Assembly (NCBI RefSeq): GCF_001939735.1
Contig: NZ_MJIL01000049.1
Span: 1-64,000, forward strand
From: Photobacterium proteolyticum
GTDB lineage: Bacteria; Pseudomonadota; Gammaproteobacteria; Enterobacterales; Vibrionaceae
Length of the DNA: 64,000 bases
Reading direction: 5' to 3'
Shown: positions 25,587 to 33,551 of the stretch, piece after piece
Numbering within the stretch: the first letter of the stretch is position 1
Layout of the letters: each line of letters opens with the position of its first letter
Notes under the pieces: generated by a model
Seen by the model: only the letters and a program-made list of their open reading frames with translations
Told to the model about the DNA's origin: nothing
Databases searched by the model: none
Translations under genes and position numbers: made by a program

Positions 25587-26876
25587 ATGAATACTTCTGT
25601 GTGTATTCTATTGGCCGTCGCTCTGACGACGGTGGTTTCATGCCGCGATAATTCCAGCGACGACAGTTTTGCAGGTGGTGCCAGTGTCGCTTCAAGCGAG
25701 GGTAATGAAGGTGCCGGGGGGGCACCTGTAGGGGAAGAGCCGGTTCCTGTGCCGCCAGATCCACCGCCAGAAGAGGAGCCTGCGCCGCGAACGGATATTG
25801 ACGGCTTGCCGTTACCCGATTTAACCGCTGAACATGACTATGTGCGTTACCTGGAAGCCAGGCCGCGCTATTACACGGCGACCACATCGCCGTTTGGCAA
25901 TGTCAGATCTCAGGATAATACACCGTTTTCCAACCCGGTGAACAATGCGGGAGCTAAGCTGGGGCGGGTCTTGTTCTATGATGTCAGGCTTTCGGTCAAT
26001 AGCACTATTTCCTGTGCATCCTGCCATATCCAACAGCACGGCTTTACCGATCCTGCTCAGTTCAGTACCGGATTTGACGGCGGAAAAACCGGGCGCCATT
26101 CGATGAGCCTGACTAATGCAACCTATTATGAGCCGAGGAGTTTCTTCTGGGACGAGCGGGCGGCCACGTTGGAAGAGCAGGTGTTGATGCCGATTCAGGA
26201 TCCGGTTGAAATGGGCATGAACCTGTTTGATTTGGAAGTGAAGCTGGCAGAAACCAGTTTTTACGCGGAATTGTTCACCGCGGCTTTCGGTGACGAGGCG
26301 ATCACCAGCCAGCGTATCTCTGAGGCAATGGCGCAGTTTATCCGGGCGATGGTTTCCTATCAGTCTAAGTATGATCAGGCGTTTTCCGCCGGAGAGTGGA
26401 ATGATCCGGACTTTGAAGCCGTCTTCACTGAGCAGGAGATGTTGGGTCATAAACTGTTCTCGGGATTTCCTGTCGGCAGGCAGGCCTCGCTGGGGTGTAT
26501 TGAATGCCACCAAACCTCTGCACATACGATGGATCGCAGCCATATCAACGGCTTGGATGCAGATACCAGCGGTGATCCGGGTGCCGGTGGGGGCTTTTTC
26601 AAATCCCCGTCACTGAGAAACATTGCGGTTGGTGCCCCTTTCATGCACGATGGTCGGTTTAGTACGCTGATGGAAGTGGTTGAGTTTTATAATAGCGGGG
26701 TACAGCCGCATCCGAACCTCAGCCCAGACCTGAGACGTAATGGTAGCCCGACGGGAGCACCAGTGAGGATGAATTTGGACCAGGAGGAGAAAGAAGCGCT
26801 GGTGGCTTTCCTGCATACCCTGACCGACGAGACTTTTCTCTCCAATCCTATGTTTAGCGATCCGTTTGCAGAGTAA
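25587..26876 (+). CDS. di-haem cytochrome c peroxidase-like lipoprotein
   Basis: A 429-residue exported protein. It has a lipobox (LTTVVSC, Cys19), then a long Pro/Glu/Gly-rich linker (about 20-70), then the CCP/MauG domain. Two haem c sites are visible: CASCH (143-147) and CIECH (304-308). The central segment RSFFWDERAATLEEQVLMPIQDPVEMG matches bacterial di-haem peroxidases, and FMHDGRFSTLMEVVEFYN is the usual C-terminal signature. It probably reduces H2O2 or oxidises a partner at the membrane face of the periplasm. The ATG at 25587 has TTGGAG upstream and gives the lipobox signal. It stands alone. Confidence 0.88.
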   Translation: MNTSVCILLAVALTTVVSCRDNSSDDSFAGGASVASSEGNEGAGGAPVGEEPVPVPPDPPPEEEPAPRTDIDGLPLPDLTAEHDYVRYLEARPRYYTATTSPFGNVRSQDNTPFSNPVNNAGAKLGRVLFYDVRLSVNSTISCASCHIQQHGFTDPAQFSTGFDGGKTGRHSMSLTNATYYEPRSFFWDERAATLEEQVLMPIQDPVEMGMNLFDLEVKLAETSFYAELFTAAFGDEAITSQRISEAMAQFIRAMVSYQSKYDQAFSAGEWNDPDFEAVFTEQEMLGHKLFSGFPVGRQASLGCIECHQTSAHTMDRSHINGLDADTSGDPGAGGGFFKSPSLRNIAVGAPFMHDGRFSTLMEVVEFYNSGVQPHPNLSPDLRRNGSPTGAPVRMNLDQEEKEALVAFLHTLTDETFLSNPMFSDPFAE

Positions 26877-26911
26877 CTGACGATAGGATGAAACGAGAAA
26901 TCAGGAAGAGG

Positions 26912-26944
26912 TTGGCCAGCTCGACGGAATGTTGAGTTGGCCAA
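26912..26944. terminator. long hairpin between convergent genes
   Basis: TTGGCCAGCTC and GAGTTGGCCAA pair (one G-U) around 11 bases. It lies between the peroxidase and the yjfM-like gene and probably serves both, although no strong T run is present. Confidence 0.5.
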
Positions 26945-26962
26945 TTGTGCCAATAAGGCGGG

Positions 26963-27580
26963 TTAGCCGCCCCAGCTCTTGCTGCCGCTGGATGATTTGC
27001 TCCAGCTAGATTTTGCCGATACGGTCGAACCAAAGCCGCCGCGAGAAATAGTCCGGCTGACAGTTAGTTTAGGCTTCATCTGGTCTTTTGTCACCCGGAT
27101 CTTGCTTTTTTTATAGCTGCTGCGGCCATAATCGTAGCCGTCTGCGGTGGTCCAGCGATCATAGAAGACGCTGCCCGGATAATAGGAGCGGAACATCGGC
27201 TGAGAATAATAGCCGCGGTCTCTGTCCATCATACGGCCAAACATAAAACCTGCCATTGCTGGCATGTACCAGTTATTGCTGGGTGCCTGCATACATGCAT
27301 TCATGCCAAACTCGGCGGTACAGTCATATTCCGAACGGTATTTAGGGGCTGTGCGTTCCGCTTCTTCTAGTGCATCTTGATAGGCTGCACGACATTCCTG
27401 ACTATAGTTGGGGTTGTCGTCAATGCAGTCATCCAGCGTATGGTAGATAATGGCCTCACTGCCGTTATCGCTACAGCCGGAAAGAACAGCACCAGCAAAA
27501 GCGACAGATACCGGCTTCACCGAGAAGGTCCGCCAGTTCTTGCGCATGCTTGCGAGTACGACCTGCTTACTTCGTTTCAT
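26963..27580 (-). CDS. yjfM: YgiB/YjfM-like (DUF1190) lipoprotein
   Basis: A 205-residue protein with a lipobox (GAVLSGC). The conserved Cys/acid segment HTLDDCIDDNPNYSQECRAAYQDALEEA and the DCTAEFGMNAC stretch are typical of DUF1190 (YgiB, YjfM). The C-terminal 60 residues are Ser/Gly/Lys rich (SWSKSSSGSKSWGG). Function unknown; a periplasmic, membrane-anchored protein. It follows the yjfL-like gene by 11 bases and is the last gene of the envelope operon. The yjfC gene that follows in E. coli is missing here. Confidence 0.8.
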   Translation of the reverse strand: MKRSKQVVLASMRKNWRTFSVKPVSVAFAGAVLSGCSDNGSEAIIYHTLDDCIDDNPNYSQECRAAYQDALEEAERTAPKYRSEYDCTAEFGMNACMQAPSNNWYMPAMAGFMFGRMMDRDRGYYSQPMFRSYYPGSVFYDRWTTADGYDYGRSSYKKSKIRVTKDQMKPKLTVSRTISRGGFGSTVSAKSSWSKSSSGSKSWGG

Positions 27581-27591
27581 GATGGACGCTC

Positions 27592-28008
27592 CTAGTAAGT
27601 CATGCAGGCAGCATTGAGCAAGCCAACTGATACTGAGGTTGCGGCCATCATGATACCGGCCGGGATTTCCCCTGCTTCGATACGTTCAACGATTTTGGGC
27701 ATAAAGCCAAAGCGGACAATATAGAAGGCGACTAACTGCGCAAGCAGCGCCACAATACCCCAAATCGCAAAGTCGATGAGGTTGACGGAGTTACTTGCCG
27801 CGCCGGCAATCGCCAGGCAGTAACCAAGAATAGAACCGGATAGGCCGATGGCGGCGGCAATATTCTGGCCGTCTTTTACTAGCTTCCACTCGTCATGCGG
27901 TGTAAAGCGAACATAGATCACCTTAAACAGCATCAAGAAAGCAAGAGATAGCGAGAAGTAGAGCAAAAAGGCGCCAAGGCCTGCCAGTGAATCTGTTAAA
28001 ACTTCCAT
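27592..28008 (-). CDS. yjfL: DUF350 membrane protein (YjfL-like)
   Basis: A 138-residue inner-membrane protein with four hydrophobic segments: ALGAFLLYFSLSLAFLMLFKVIY, IGLSGSILGYCLAIAGA, IWGIVALLAQLVAFYIV and MMAATSVSVGLLNAA. The 'DGQNIAAAIGLSGSILGYCLA' region is the DUF350 signature (split here by the reader at the loop). Role unknown. Fifth gene of the yjf-type operon, between the YjfK-like and YjfM-like genes, as in E. coli. Confidence 0.85.
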   Translation of the reverse strand: MEVLTDSLAGLGAFLLYFSLSLAFLMLFKVIYVRFTPHDEWKLVKDGQNIAAAIGLSGSILGYCLAIAGAASNSVNLIDFAIWGIVALLAQLVAFYIVRFGFMPKIVERIEAGEIPAGIMMAATSVSVGLLNAACMTY

Positions 28009-28036
28009 TTGAAATCCTAAGTGTTAATAAGGCTGA

Positions 28037-28672
28037 CTAGCCAATGAGCTTGAAGTCAGTCGGTGTCAGGTTGATGCCGGTACTGATAGCCAGACTGCGT
28101 TCGGCGCGGTTGTGGATGATTTTTTCTTCTGCGGCGACAAAGACAGATTCAAAAATATCATTGCCGATATCACGCTCATAAATCATCACAAATTGATCGG
28201 TTTCGCTGATGGCACCACTCTCGATCCAGGTTTTTTCAGTCATCACCACAGGTCGACTGTTTTCCCATACCTTTTCAAACGTATGCCCTTCGAGCTCCCA
28301 GCTTGGTTGCACCAGCTGGTTATCCAGCAGGTGGTTCCATTCTGATTCGGTATCGACCGGCTTGGTGTCGTAGAAATAGTAGAGTTTGACCTCGCTGACG
28401 TCGGCCTCACCGGGCCCGTGAGTGAGAACCTGGATAAACCCGTCATCATCGGTGTAGTATCGTAATATCCGAGTTTGTTCATCCAGTTCAACTTCGCCCA
28501 CCGCTTTAATCAGCTGGGTGCGTGCGGCACCTTCGATAACCAGATCCGGCTCGATGAGGCGCAGCTTCAAGTCATCTAACTCAAAGGCTCCGCCCAGCCT
28601 CAGCCCCATGATTTCCGGGGCCTGGGGACGTGGTTTTTCCGGTGTTTTTTTCTTTTTAAACCAATCAAACAT
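28037..28672 (-). CDS. yjfK: DUF2491 protein (YjfK-like)
   Basis: A 211-residue soluble protein. It opens with the basic stretch FDWFKKKKTPEKPRPQAP and continues as LRLGGAFELDDLKLRL, typical of DUF2491 (YjfK). No enzyme motif is seen. Its place between the K+ channel and the DUF350 gene in the yjf-type operon suggests a shared envelope stress role, but function is unknown. Confidence 0.85.
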   Translation of the reverse strand: MFDWFKKKKTPEKPRPQAPEIMGLRLGGAFELDDLKLRLIEPDLVIEGAARTQLIKAVGEVELDEQTRILRYYTDDDGFIQVLTHGPGEADVSEVKLYYFYDTKPVDTESEWNHLLDNQLVQPSWELEGHTFEKVWENSRPVVMTEKTWIESGAISETDQFVMIYERDIGNDIFESVFVAAEEKIIHNRAERSLAISTGINLTPTDFKLIG

Positions 28673-28742
28673 AATGACTCCTGAGCACTAACTTCCGCCT
28701 GCTCAAAGGCTAAATGCTAATTTCGGTAGTTAACCATTGGTG

Positions 28743-29765
28743 CTACCACTGAAAATCATCGACACGCTCGTCCGAGATATAAAACAGCTTGCTTCCGGGC
28801 AGAACTTCACGTTGCAGCGAAGGGTTGAGTTCGACACCGTCGCCGCTATCAATCGCAATCAATGTGGCTTCGTATTGATGCTTAAAGGTCGCGAACAATG
28901 CCTCGATCGTTGTCTTCGCCGCGTTTTCAGGGTAGGTAACGGAATATTGCGTCATTCCCTGAGTCGTGCTGAGCAGTTCATGGTGAAGCTCGCTGGAACC
29001 GGGGTCTACCGCTGCTTTTGCCAGCATTTCCACCGCTACCGAGGGAATACATTCGGCATTGGGGCAATGCTGCTTTAGCAACTTGCTGAGGGCCTCGTCG
29101 TTAAAATAGGCCAGCAGATGGGCATTGGGGTTTTTACTGGCACAGAACAGCGCTGCCGACAGCGTAATATCGTCTTCCGGGTTGTCGATTAGAATACAGC
29201 TGGCATCTTCGATTCCTGCTCGCTGCATACCTTCGTTGTCAGTAAAGCTGGTAACGCGGACAAACTCGACCTCGCCCGGAAGCGGGTTTTCAATTTCAGG
29301 GCGAACGCACAGCACAATCGGGCGATTGCCTTTTTCTTCATGCTGCAGCATTTTGATCAGGTGAAGCGTGCGCTGCTCGTTCCAGCCCAGCACTAAGATA
29401 TGGTTGTTCACTTTGAGACTCCGTTTTCCCAGCAGGCCACTTTTCCAATAGTAAATAAAAACGCTGGCAACACGCCCGACGCATAAGGCAAATAACCCGA
29501 GCCCTCCGGGGATCACAAACAGCGAGGCGACCCATTTGCCTATCGTCGTGGTCGGCGACATATCACCGTAGCCGACGGTTGAGGCGGTGACGAAGAGGTA
29601 ATAGATAAAGTCGGTAAACGACCGGGTAAGATCGTGTTCACCGGCAATCCGTAACAGTATCCAGCTAATTGCACTGTAGCTAAGCAGGGTAACCAGTAGG
29701 TTTCGTCCGTTCAGTTGGGTGAGGTTTCGTACCGCCCACCGCTGAAAGAGAATCCATAACGACAT
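28743..29765 (-). CDS. two-TM potassium channel with RCK/TrkA-N domain
   Basis: A 340-residue channel subunit. TM1 near residues 22-40, pore helix and selectivity filter TVGYGD (63-68), TM2 about 78-103, then a cytosolic RCK domain with the nucleotide-binding fold (NHILVLGWNEQ; VLCVRPE; ILIDNPEDDITLSAALF). It conducts K+ out of or into the cell depending on ligand. A channel gene inside the yjfIJ-KL cluster is not the E. coli arrangement. The Gly motif GWNEQ differs slightly from the usual GxGxxG, so NAD(H) binding may be lost. Confidence 0.88.
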   Translation of the reverse strand: MSLWILFQRWAVRNLTQLNGRNLLVTLLSYSAISWILLRIAGEHDLTRSFTDFIYYLFVTASTVGYGDMSPTTTIGKWVASLFVIPGGLGLFALCVGRVASVFIYYWKSGLLGKRSLKVNNHILVLGWNEQRTLHLIKMLQHEEKGNRPIVLCVRPEIENPLPGEVEFVRVTSFTDNEGMQRAGIEDASCILIDNPEDDITLSAALFCASKNPNAHLLAYFNDEALSKLLKQHCPNAECIPSVAVEMLAKAAVDPGSSELHHELLSTTQGMTQYSVTYPENAAKTTIEALFATFKHQYEATLIAIDSGDGVELNPSLQREVLPGSKLFYISDERVDDFQW

Positions 29766-29825
29766 GATTACCTCCGCTTGCCTGAGTGCGAACTGTGTGT
29801 CAGTAATAAAACCAAAGTAACAGCC

Positions 29826-30512
29826 TTACTTACCTAAAATACGAGCCAGTTCGTCTTCAGCCGATGTTTTGCCGCCAGAGGTAATGCCGGCATCGGCCAG
29901 TTTCTTATCAAGGCTGCTGCCTGATTGCTCTTCTGCCATTTCTGCTGCAGCTTCTAGCTGGGCCGACTTTTCAGCCTGGCGTTGCTTGATGCGCTCAAGT
30001 GACTCAACGGCCGTATGCATTTTGGCATTGGCACCGACATTAGTAGCTGATACGGCAGACTGCGCTTTTTGCACCGCCTCGTTAGCCTTGACCACATCAA
30101 CCTGCTGCTCTAGCTGGCGCAGCTTGTCTTTGGCTTGTGCAATGTTGGTACGCATGCTTGTTTCTGATGCGACAAACTGATCCAGATACACCTGCTCGGT
30201 ATCTTGCTCATTGCGCAGAGCGGCAACTTTCTGGGCGCACTCCAGGGCTAGCTCCTGCTGGCCTTTGTCCATGGCGGCACGCGCGTGGCCTTCGTATTCT
30301 TCGATACCGTTATTGATAGCACCGACTTTCTGCTGAGACAGTTTGCGTTTGGCGACAATGCTGACAAGGGCTTCGTCAGAGCGGCGCAGCTCCTGCTTTG
30401 CTTCGCGGATTTCCTGATCGAGAATGCGCAGTGCCTGATTGTCTGCAATAGTTTCTGCCGCTTCGTTGGCTCCGCCTTTAATGGCAGTAAATAGTTTCTT
30501 CCATACACTCAT
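29826..30512 (-). CDS. yjfJ: PspA/IM30 family protein (YjfJ-like)
   Basis: A 228-residue coiled-coil protein. SVWKKLFTAIKGGANEAAE forms the N-terminal amphipathic helix; the rest is charged heptad-rich helix (EIREAKQELRRSDEALVSI; ECAQKVAALRNEQ). The PspA/Vipp1 family assembles ESCRT-III-like polymers on damaged inner membrane. The yjfI stop and this start overlap (ATGA at 30509-30512), so the two are translationally coupled. The best E. coli counterpart is YjfJ. Confidence 0.88.
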   Translation of the reverse strand: MSVWKKLFTAIKGGANEAAETIADNQALRILDQEIREAKQELRRSDEALVSIVAKRKLSQQKVGAINNGIEEYEGHARAAMDKGQQELALECAQKVAALRNEQDTEQVYLDQFVASETSMRTNIAQAKDKLRQLEQQVDVVKANEAVQKAQSAVSATNVGANAKMHTAVESLERIKQRQAEKSAQLEAAAEMAEEQSGSSLDKKLADAGITSGGKTSAEDELARILGK

Positions 30513-30910
30513 GATGTGCTCTCCGTTAGGTGATCCTGATACAGCTCGATGAAGGCTTCGACATTGCGGAATAGGGTAGCAACTTCAATGAGGATACTTT
30601 CGGCTTTTGACTGAGAAGAAAGTGAGCCAAAAGCGACATAGTAGCTTTCGCCGCCAATTTCATTGATACCAATGGTCGAGAGCGGGAACATTTTGTGGGT
30701 ACGCAAGATTAGATCATTCAAAGCATGAATGTTATTGACCTGCTGGTGCGGGAACAGTAACACCTCTACCAGGATCTGTTCGCCGGCAACGGCAAGGTAT
30801 GCGTCGATGTTATCTTCATTGCGGATAACAAGTGTTTGGTCATGCTCTTTGACTTCCCAGCCGTCATGCTCAGACAGTACAGGGAGGAGATCGTTTAATT
30901 GCCACGTCAT
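30509..30910 (-). CDS. yjfI: DUF2170 protein (YjfI-like)
   Basis: A 133-residue soluble protein with the start WQLNDLLPVLSEHDGWEV and the segment NLNDLILRTHKMFPLSTIGI-like (here ALNDLILRTHKMFPLSTI), matching DUF2170/YjfI. It is the first gene of the yjf-type operon and overlaps the PspA-like gene by four bases. It may be a partner of that protein (inference). Confidence 0.85.
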   Translation of the reverse strand: MTWQLNDLLPVLSEHDGWEVKEHDQTLVIRNEDNIDAYLAVAGEQILVEVLLFPHQQVNNIHALNDLILRTHKMFPLSTIGINEIGGESYYVAFGSLSSQSKAESILIEVATLFRNVEAFIELYQDHLTESTS

Positions 30911-31253
30911 TAGTCATACCTTATTTAAAGTGGTCGGGGTAAGAAAAACGTACTCTTATTATGAAGTTAAACTCATGAATTACCATAACTCTTTGGTGAA
31001 TTTGCTGTTTTTTTGTGAGCCGATGTGTCGTTTGCCAGATAGGTTTAGCCCTGCAGTCACCAGCTTCCAATCGTTTTCAAGAATTTCCATACCATTATCA
31101 ATTGTATGAACTGCCTCTATTGGGGAGGGACAAATGTCCTCTCTTTGCGGCTTCTGGAGATTTTATAATCAGCATCTATTGAGCGGATAAATACAAGCCG
31201 GACAGAAGATGATAACAACCAATCCGGCTTAATTTGATTATAGGAATCACTCT
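30911..31253. other. divergent control region
   Basis: About 340 bases between the yjf-type operon and the oxidoreductase/NupC operon, expected to hold both promoters. The only clear structure is an 8 bp inverted repeat (AAGCCGGA at 31195, TCCGGCTT ending 31230) separated by 20 bases, just before the oxidoreductase gene. It has no T run, so it is more likely a regulatory site or RNA fold than a terminator. Confidence 0.45.
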
Positions 31254-31799
31254 ATGAATGTACTCGTTATCGACGGACATCCAGACCTACAGGCATCAAC
31301 AGCCAACGCGGCTATTTACAAGCACTATCAGCAGGCTACGGATTGGCTAATTCACAATCTGGCTGTGTATCAGGGTGATATTAAAGAAGAGCAGGCAGCG
31401 CTGTTAAGGGCTGATGTGATTGTTGTTCAGTTTCCTTTGTATTGGAGCACTTTTCCCGCAGTACTGAAAAAGTGGATTGATGACGTGTTTACCTATGGCT
31501 TTGCCTTTGGTCCCTACGGCAGCAAGCTGAAGGGCAAGAAACTTGTTTTCTCAATAACCGCCGGTGCAACAGCGGACTCCTATAGCGAGAGTGGTTTTAA
31601 CTTCATGCCGTTTGGCAACTACCAGAAAGCCTTCGAGCATGCGTTCCGTGCCGCAGAAATGGATATTGTCGATACGATTGTGACGTTCGAGCTGAATGCT
31701 GATCCCAATGAGGGCGGCGATAAAGCCAAGACACTCGATCTGGCGCAGGCGCATGCCCTGCAAGTTACGAATGCCGTCAACGCGTTAGTAGGGAAATAA
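31254..31799 (+). CDS. NAD(P)H oxidoreductase, flavodoxin-like fold
   Basis: A 181-residue protein of the KefF/MdaB/NQO1-like family. The start MNVLVIDGHPDLQASTANAA forms the FMN/FAD phosphate loop (GHPxxxxS), and QFPLYWSTFPAVLKKWIDDVF is the family signature. Later SITAGATADSY binds the flavin ring. It reduces quinones or other electrophiles with NAD(P)H. Two bases separate it from the nucleoside transporter gene, so they are cotranscribed; the functional link is not obvious. Confidence 0.88.
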   Translation: MNVLVIDGHPDLQASTANAAIYKHYQQATDWLIHNLAVYQGDIKEEQAALLRADVIVVQFPLYWSTFPAVLKKWIDDVFTYGFAFGPYGSKLKGKKLVFSITAGATADSYSESGFNFMPFGNYQKAFEHAFRAAEMDIVDTIVTFELNADPNEGGDKAKTLDLAQAHALQVTNAVNALVGK

Positions 31800-31801
31800 C
31801 A

Positions 31802-33007
31802 ATGATTCAGTCTGTACTAGGTATTATTACGCTGCTGAGCATCGGGTTTATTTTCTCTGAAAACCGTAAAGCCATTAGCTGGCGTGCTGTTGCCGGGGCG
31901 TTTGCAATTATTCTGGTGGTGGCTTTCTTTGTGTTGGCGACCGAGATGGGGGCCGGGGTATTACTGTCTATATCTAACGCGGTTGGCAATGTCTTTGGCT
32001 ATGGCGCAGAGGGGATTCAGTTTGCCTTTGGCAGCCTGGTGAATTTCAGTGTTGATGGCATTGGTTTTGTCTGGGCGCTGCAGGTATTACCGCAAATTAT
32101 CTTTACCGCCTCGTTGACGTCATTGCTTTATTACCTTGGTATTATGCAGTGGTTCGTTTATATCATTGGCGGCGGGCTGCAAAAGGTACTGGGTACCTCA
32201 CGAGCGGAATCCATGAATGCTGCCGGTAATATCGTTTTAGGCCAAACGGAAGCCCCTTTGCTGGTGAAACCTTATCACCGTGTTCTGACCCGTTCGCAAA
32301 TTTTTGCGGTGATGGTCGGCGGCTTGTCATCCATTGCGGGTTCTATTCTGGCGGGACTTGCCGGTATGGGGGTTGAGCTTAACTACCTTATTATGGCGTG
32401 TTTCATGTCTGCACCTGCTGGCCTGATGTTTGCCAAGCTGATCATTCCTGAAACAGAAGTTACTATCGATGAGGTGCCTGAGTTACCTGATGACGAGAAA
32501 CCGACCAGTTTTATCGATGCGGTTGCTAAAGGGGCGATTGCCGGGGTAGGCATTGCCGCTATTGTTGGTGCGGTGATCATCTCTTGTATCGGTCTTATGG
32601 CACTGCTAAACGGCGGCCTGAACGCAATCGGTGAAATGGTCAATATCACCGGGTTGTCGGTTGATATGATCCTCGGCACCTTATTCTCACCTGTTGCCTG
32701 GCTGATCGGTATTCCATGGGAAGAGGCATCCATTGCCGGATCTTTCCTGGGTCAAAAGATCGCTATGAATGAGTTTGTTGCCTTCGCCAATATGGGCAAG
32801 ATCGTCATGACCGAGCGCTCAACGGCCATTATGACGATTGCACTCTGTGGTTTTGCCAACATCGGCTCTGTCGCCATGGTATGTGGTGCACTGAGTAAAA
32901 TGATCCCGACCAAAGCAGGTGTTATCGGCCAAATAGGTATGAAAGTACTGCTTGCTGCAACATTGGCTAACTTGATGAACGCCACTATTGTCGGTTTGTT
33001 CGTATAA
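31802..33007 (+). CDS. nupC: concentrative nucleoside transporter (NupC-like)
   Basis: A 401-residue inner-membrane carrier of the CNT family. VLPQIIFTASLTSLLYYLG and the substrate loop NIVLGQTEAPLLVKPY are diagnostic; FANIGSVAM with the preceding TERSTAI completes the site. It imports nucleosides with Na+ or H+. The E. coli relatives are NupC and NupX/YeiJ. The start ATG is two bases after the oxidoreductase stop. Several vibrio NupC paralogues exist, so the symbol is approximate. Confidence 0.9.
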   Translation: MIQSVLGIITLLSIGFIFSENRKAISWRAVAGAFAIILVVAFFVLATEMGAGVLLSISNAVGNVFGYGAEGIQFAFGSLVNFSVDGIGFVWALQVLPQIIFTASLTSLLYYLGIMQWFVYIIGGGLQKVLGTSRAESMNAAGNIVLGQTEAPLLVKPYHRVLTRSQIFAVMVGGLSSIAGSILAGLAGMGVELNYLIMACFMSAPAGLMFAKLIIPETEVTIDEVPELPDDEKPTSFIDAVAKGAIAGVGIAAIVGAVIISCIGLMALLNGGLNAIGEMVNITGLSVDMILGTLFSPVAWLIGIPWEEASIAGSFLGQKIAMNEFVAFANMGKIVMTERSTAIMTIALCGFANIGSVAMVCGALSKMIPTKAGVIGQIGMKVLLAATLANLMNATIVGLFV

Positions 33008-33020
33008 TTTAAAAATCGTA

Positions 33021-33046
33021 TGGCTAGAGGGGGGACTCTCTAGCCA
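33021..33046. terminator. hairpin terminator
   Basis: TGGCTAGAG and CTCTAGCCA pair between the convergent nupC-like gene and the small secreted-protein gene. Confidence 0.75.
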
Positions 33047-33074
33047 TTGAATTTAGTTGTTTTTAATCTTGTTG

Positions 33075-33542
33075 CTAGCTAGAAAATTTCATGATGCCAA
33101 GTGCAATCGCGCTCTTGAAATCGACTTTGTTCTGAACAAGGGCACTCAGGGTAGCTTCACTCAGTAACAACACAGACGCTTGGTTTAATGATGTCGGAGA
33201 TGAGTGAATATCTACACTGCTATCTGATGTCATCCTGGACCAAAGATGGCTGTCCACCAGATATATATATGCAACAGACTCAAGCTCATTGTTATGTTGT
33301 TTAACCATTAATTTGAGCCACCAGCTCGCACGCCTTAATCCTCGTTGCCCTTCCAGCTCTTCAATAGCCTCCAGGTGTCTGTGCTCAAGCGCCTCTTGTG
33401 TTGCTATCGCCACATCAATTGAGCCCGGAAAGCTCTCGGTGAAGGGATTATTGAACTGCCCGTCATAAGAGCAAGCCTGTACAGAGAAATTTGCTCCCAG
33501 AGAGGCCAGACTTAATAGTATCAACCAAAATATTGGCTTCAT
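33075..33542 (-). CDS. small secreted protein of unknown function
   Basis: A 155-residue protein with a clear signal peptide (PIFWLILLSLASLGANFSVQA, cleaved before CSYDG). The mature part has a short N-terminal motif CSYDGQFNNPFTESFPGSID, a helical middle (ATQEALEHRHLEAIEEL) and a Ser-rich end that closes with ALGIMKFSS. No known family recognised. It starts 9 bases after the alkylsulfatase gene and must be in its operon, so it may help that periplasmic enzyme or process its product (inference). Confidence 0.65.
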   Translation of the reverse strand: MKPIFWLILLSLASLGANFSVQACSYDGQFNNPFTESFPGSIDVAIATQEALEHRHLEAIEELEGQRGLRRASWWLKLMVKQHNNELESVAYIYLVDSHLWSRMTSDSSVDIHSSPTSLNQASVLLLSEATLSALVQNKVDFKSAIALGIMKFSS

Positions 33543-33551
33543 CTGTTTCTC

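Noticed and set aside
31176-31194. Sequence similar to half of the lac operator (TTGAGCGGATAA)
   Set aside because: No symmetric second half and no LacI-type gene nearby; likely chance.
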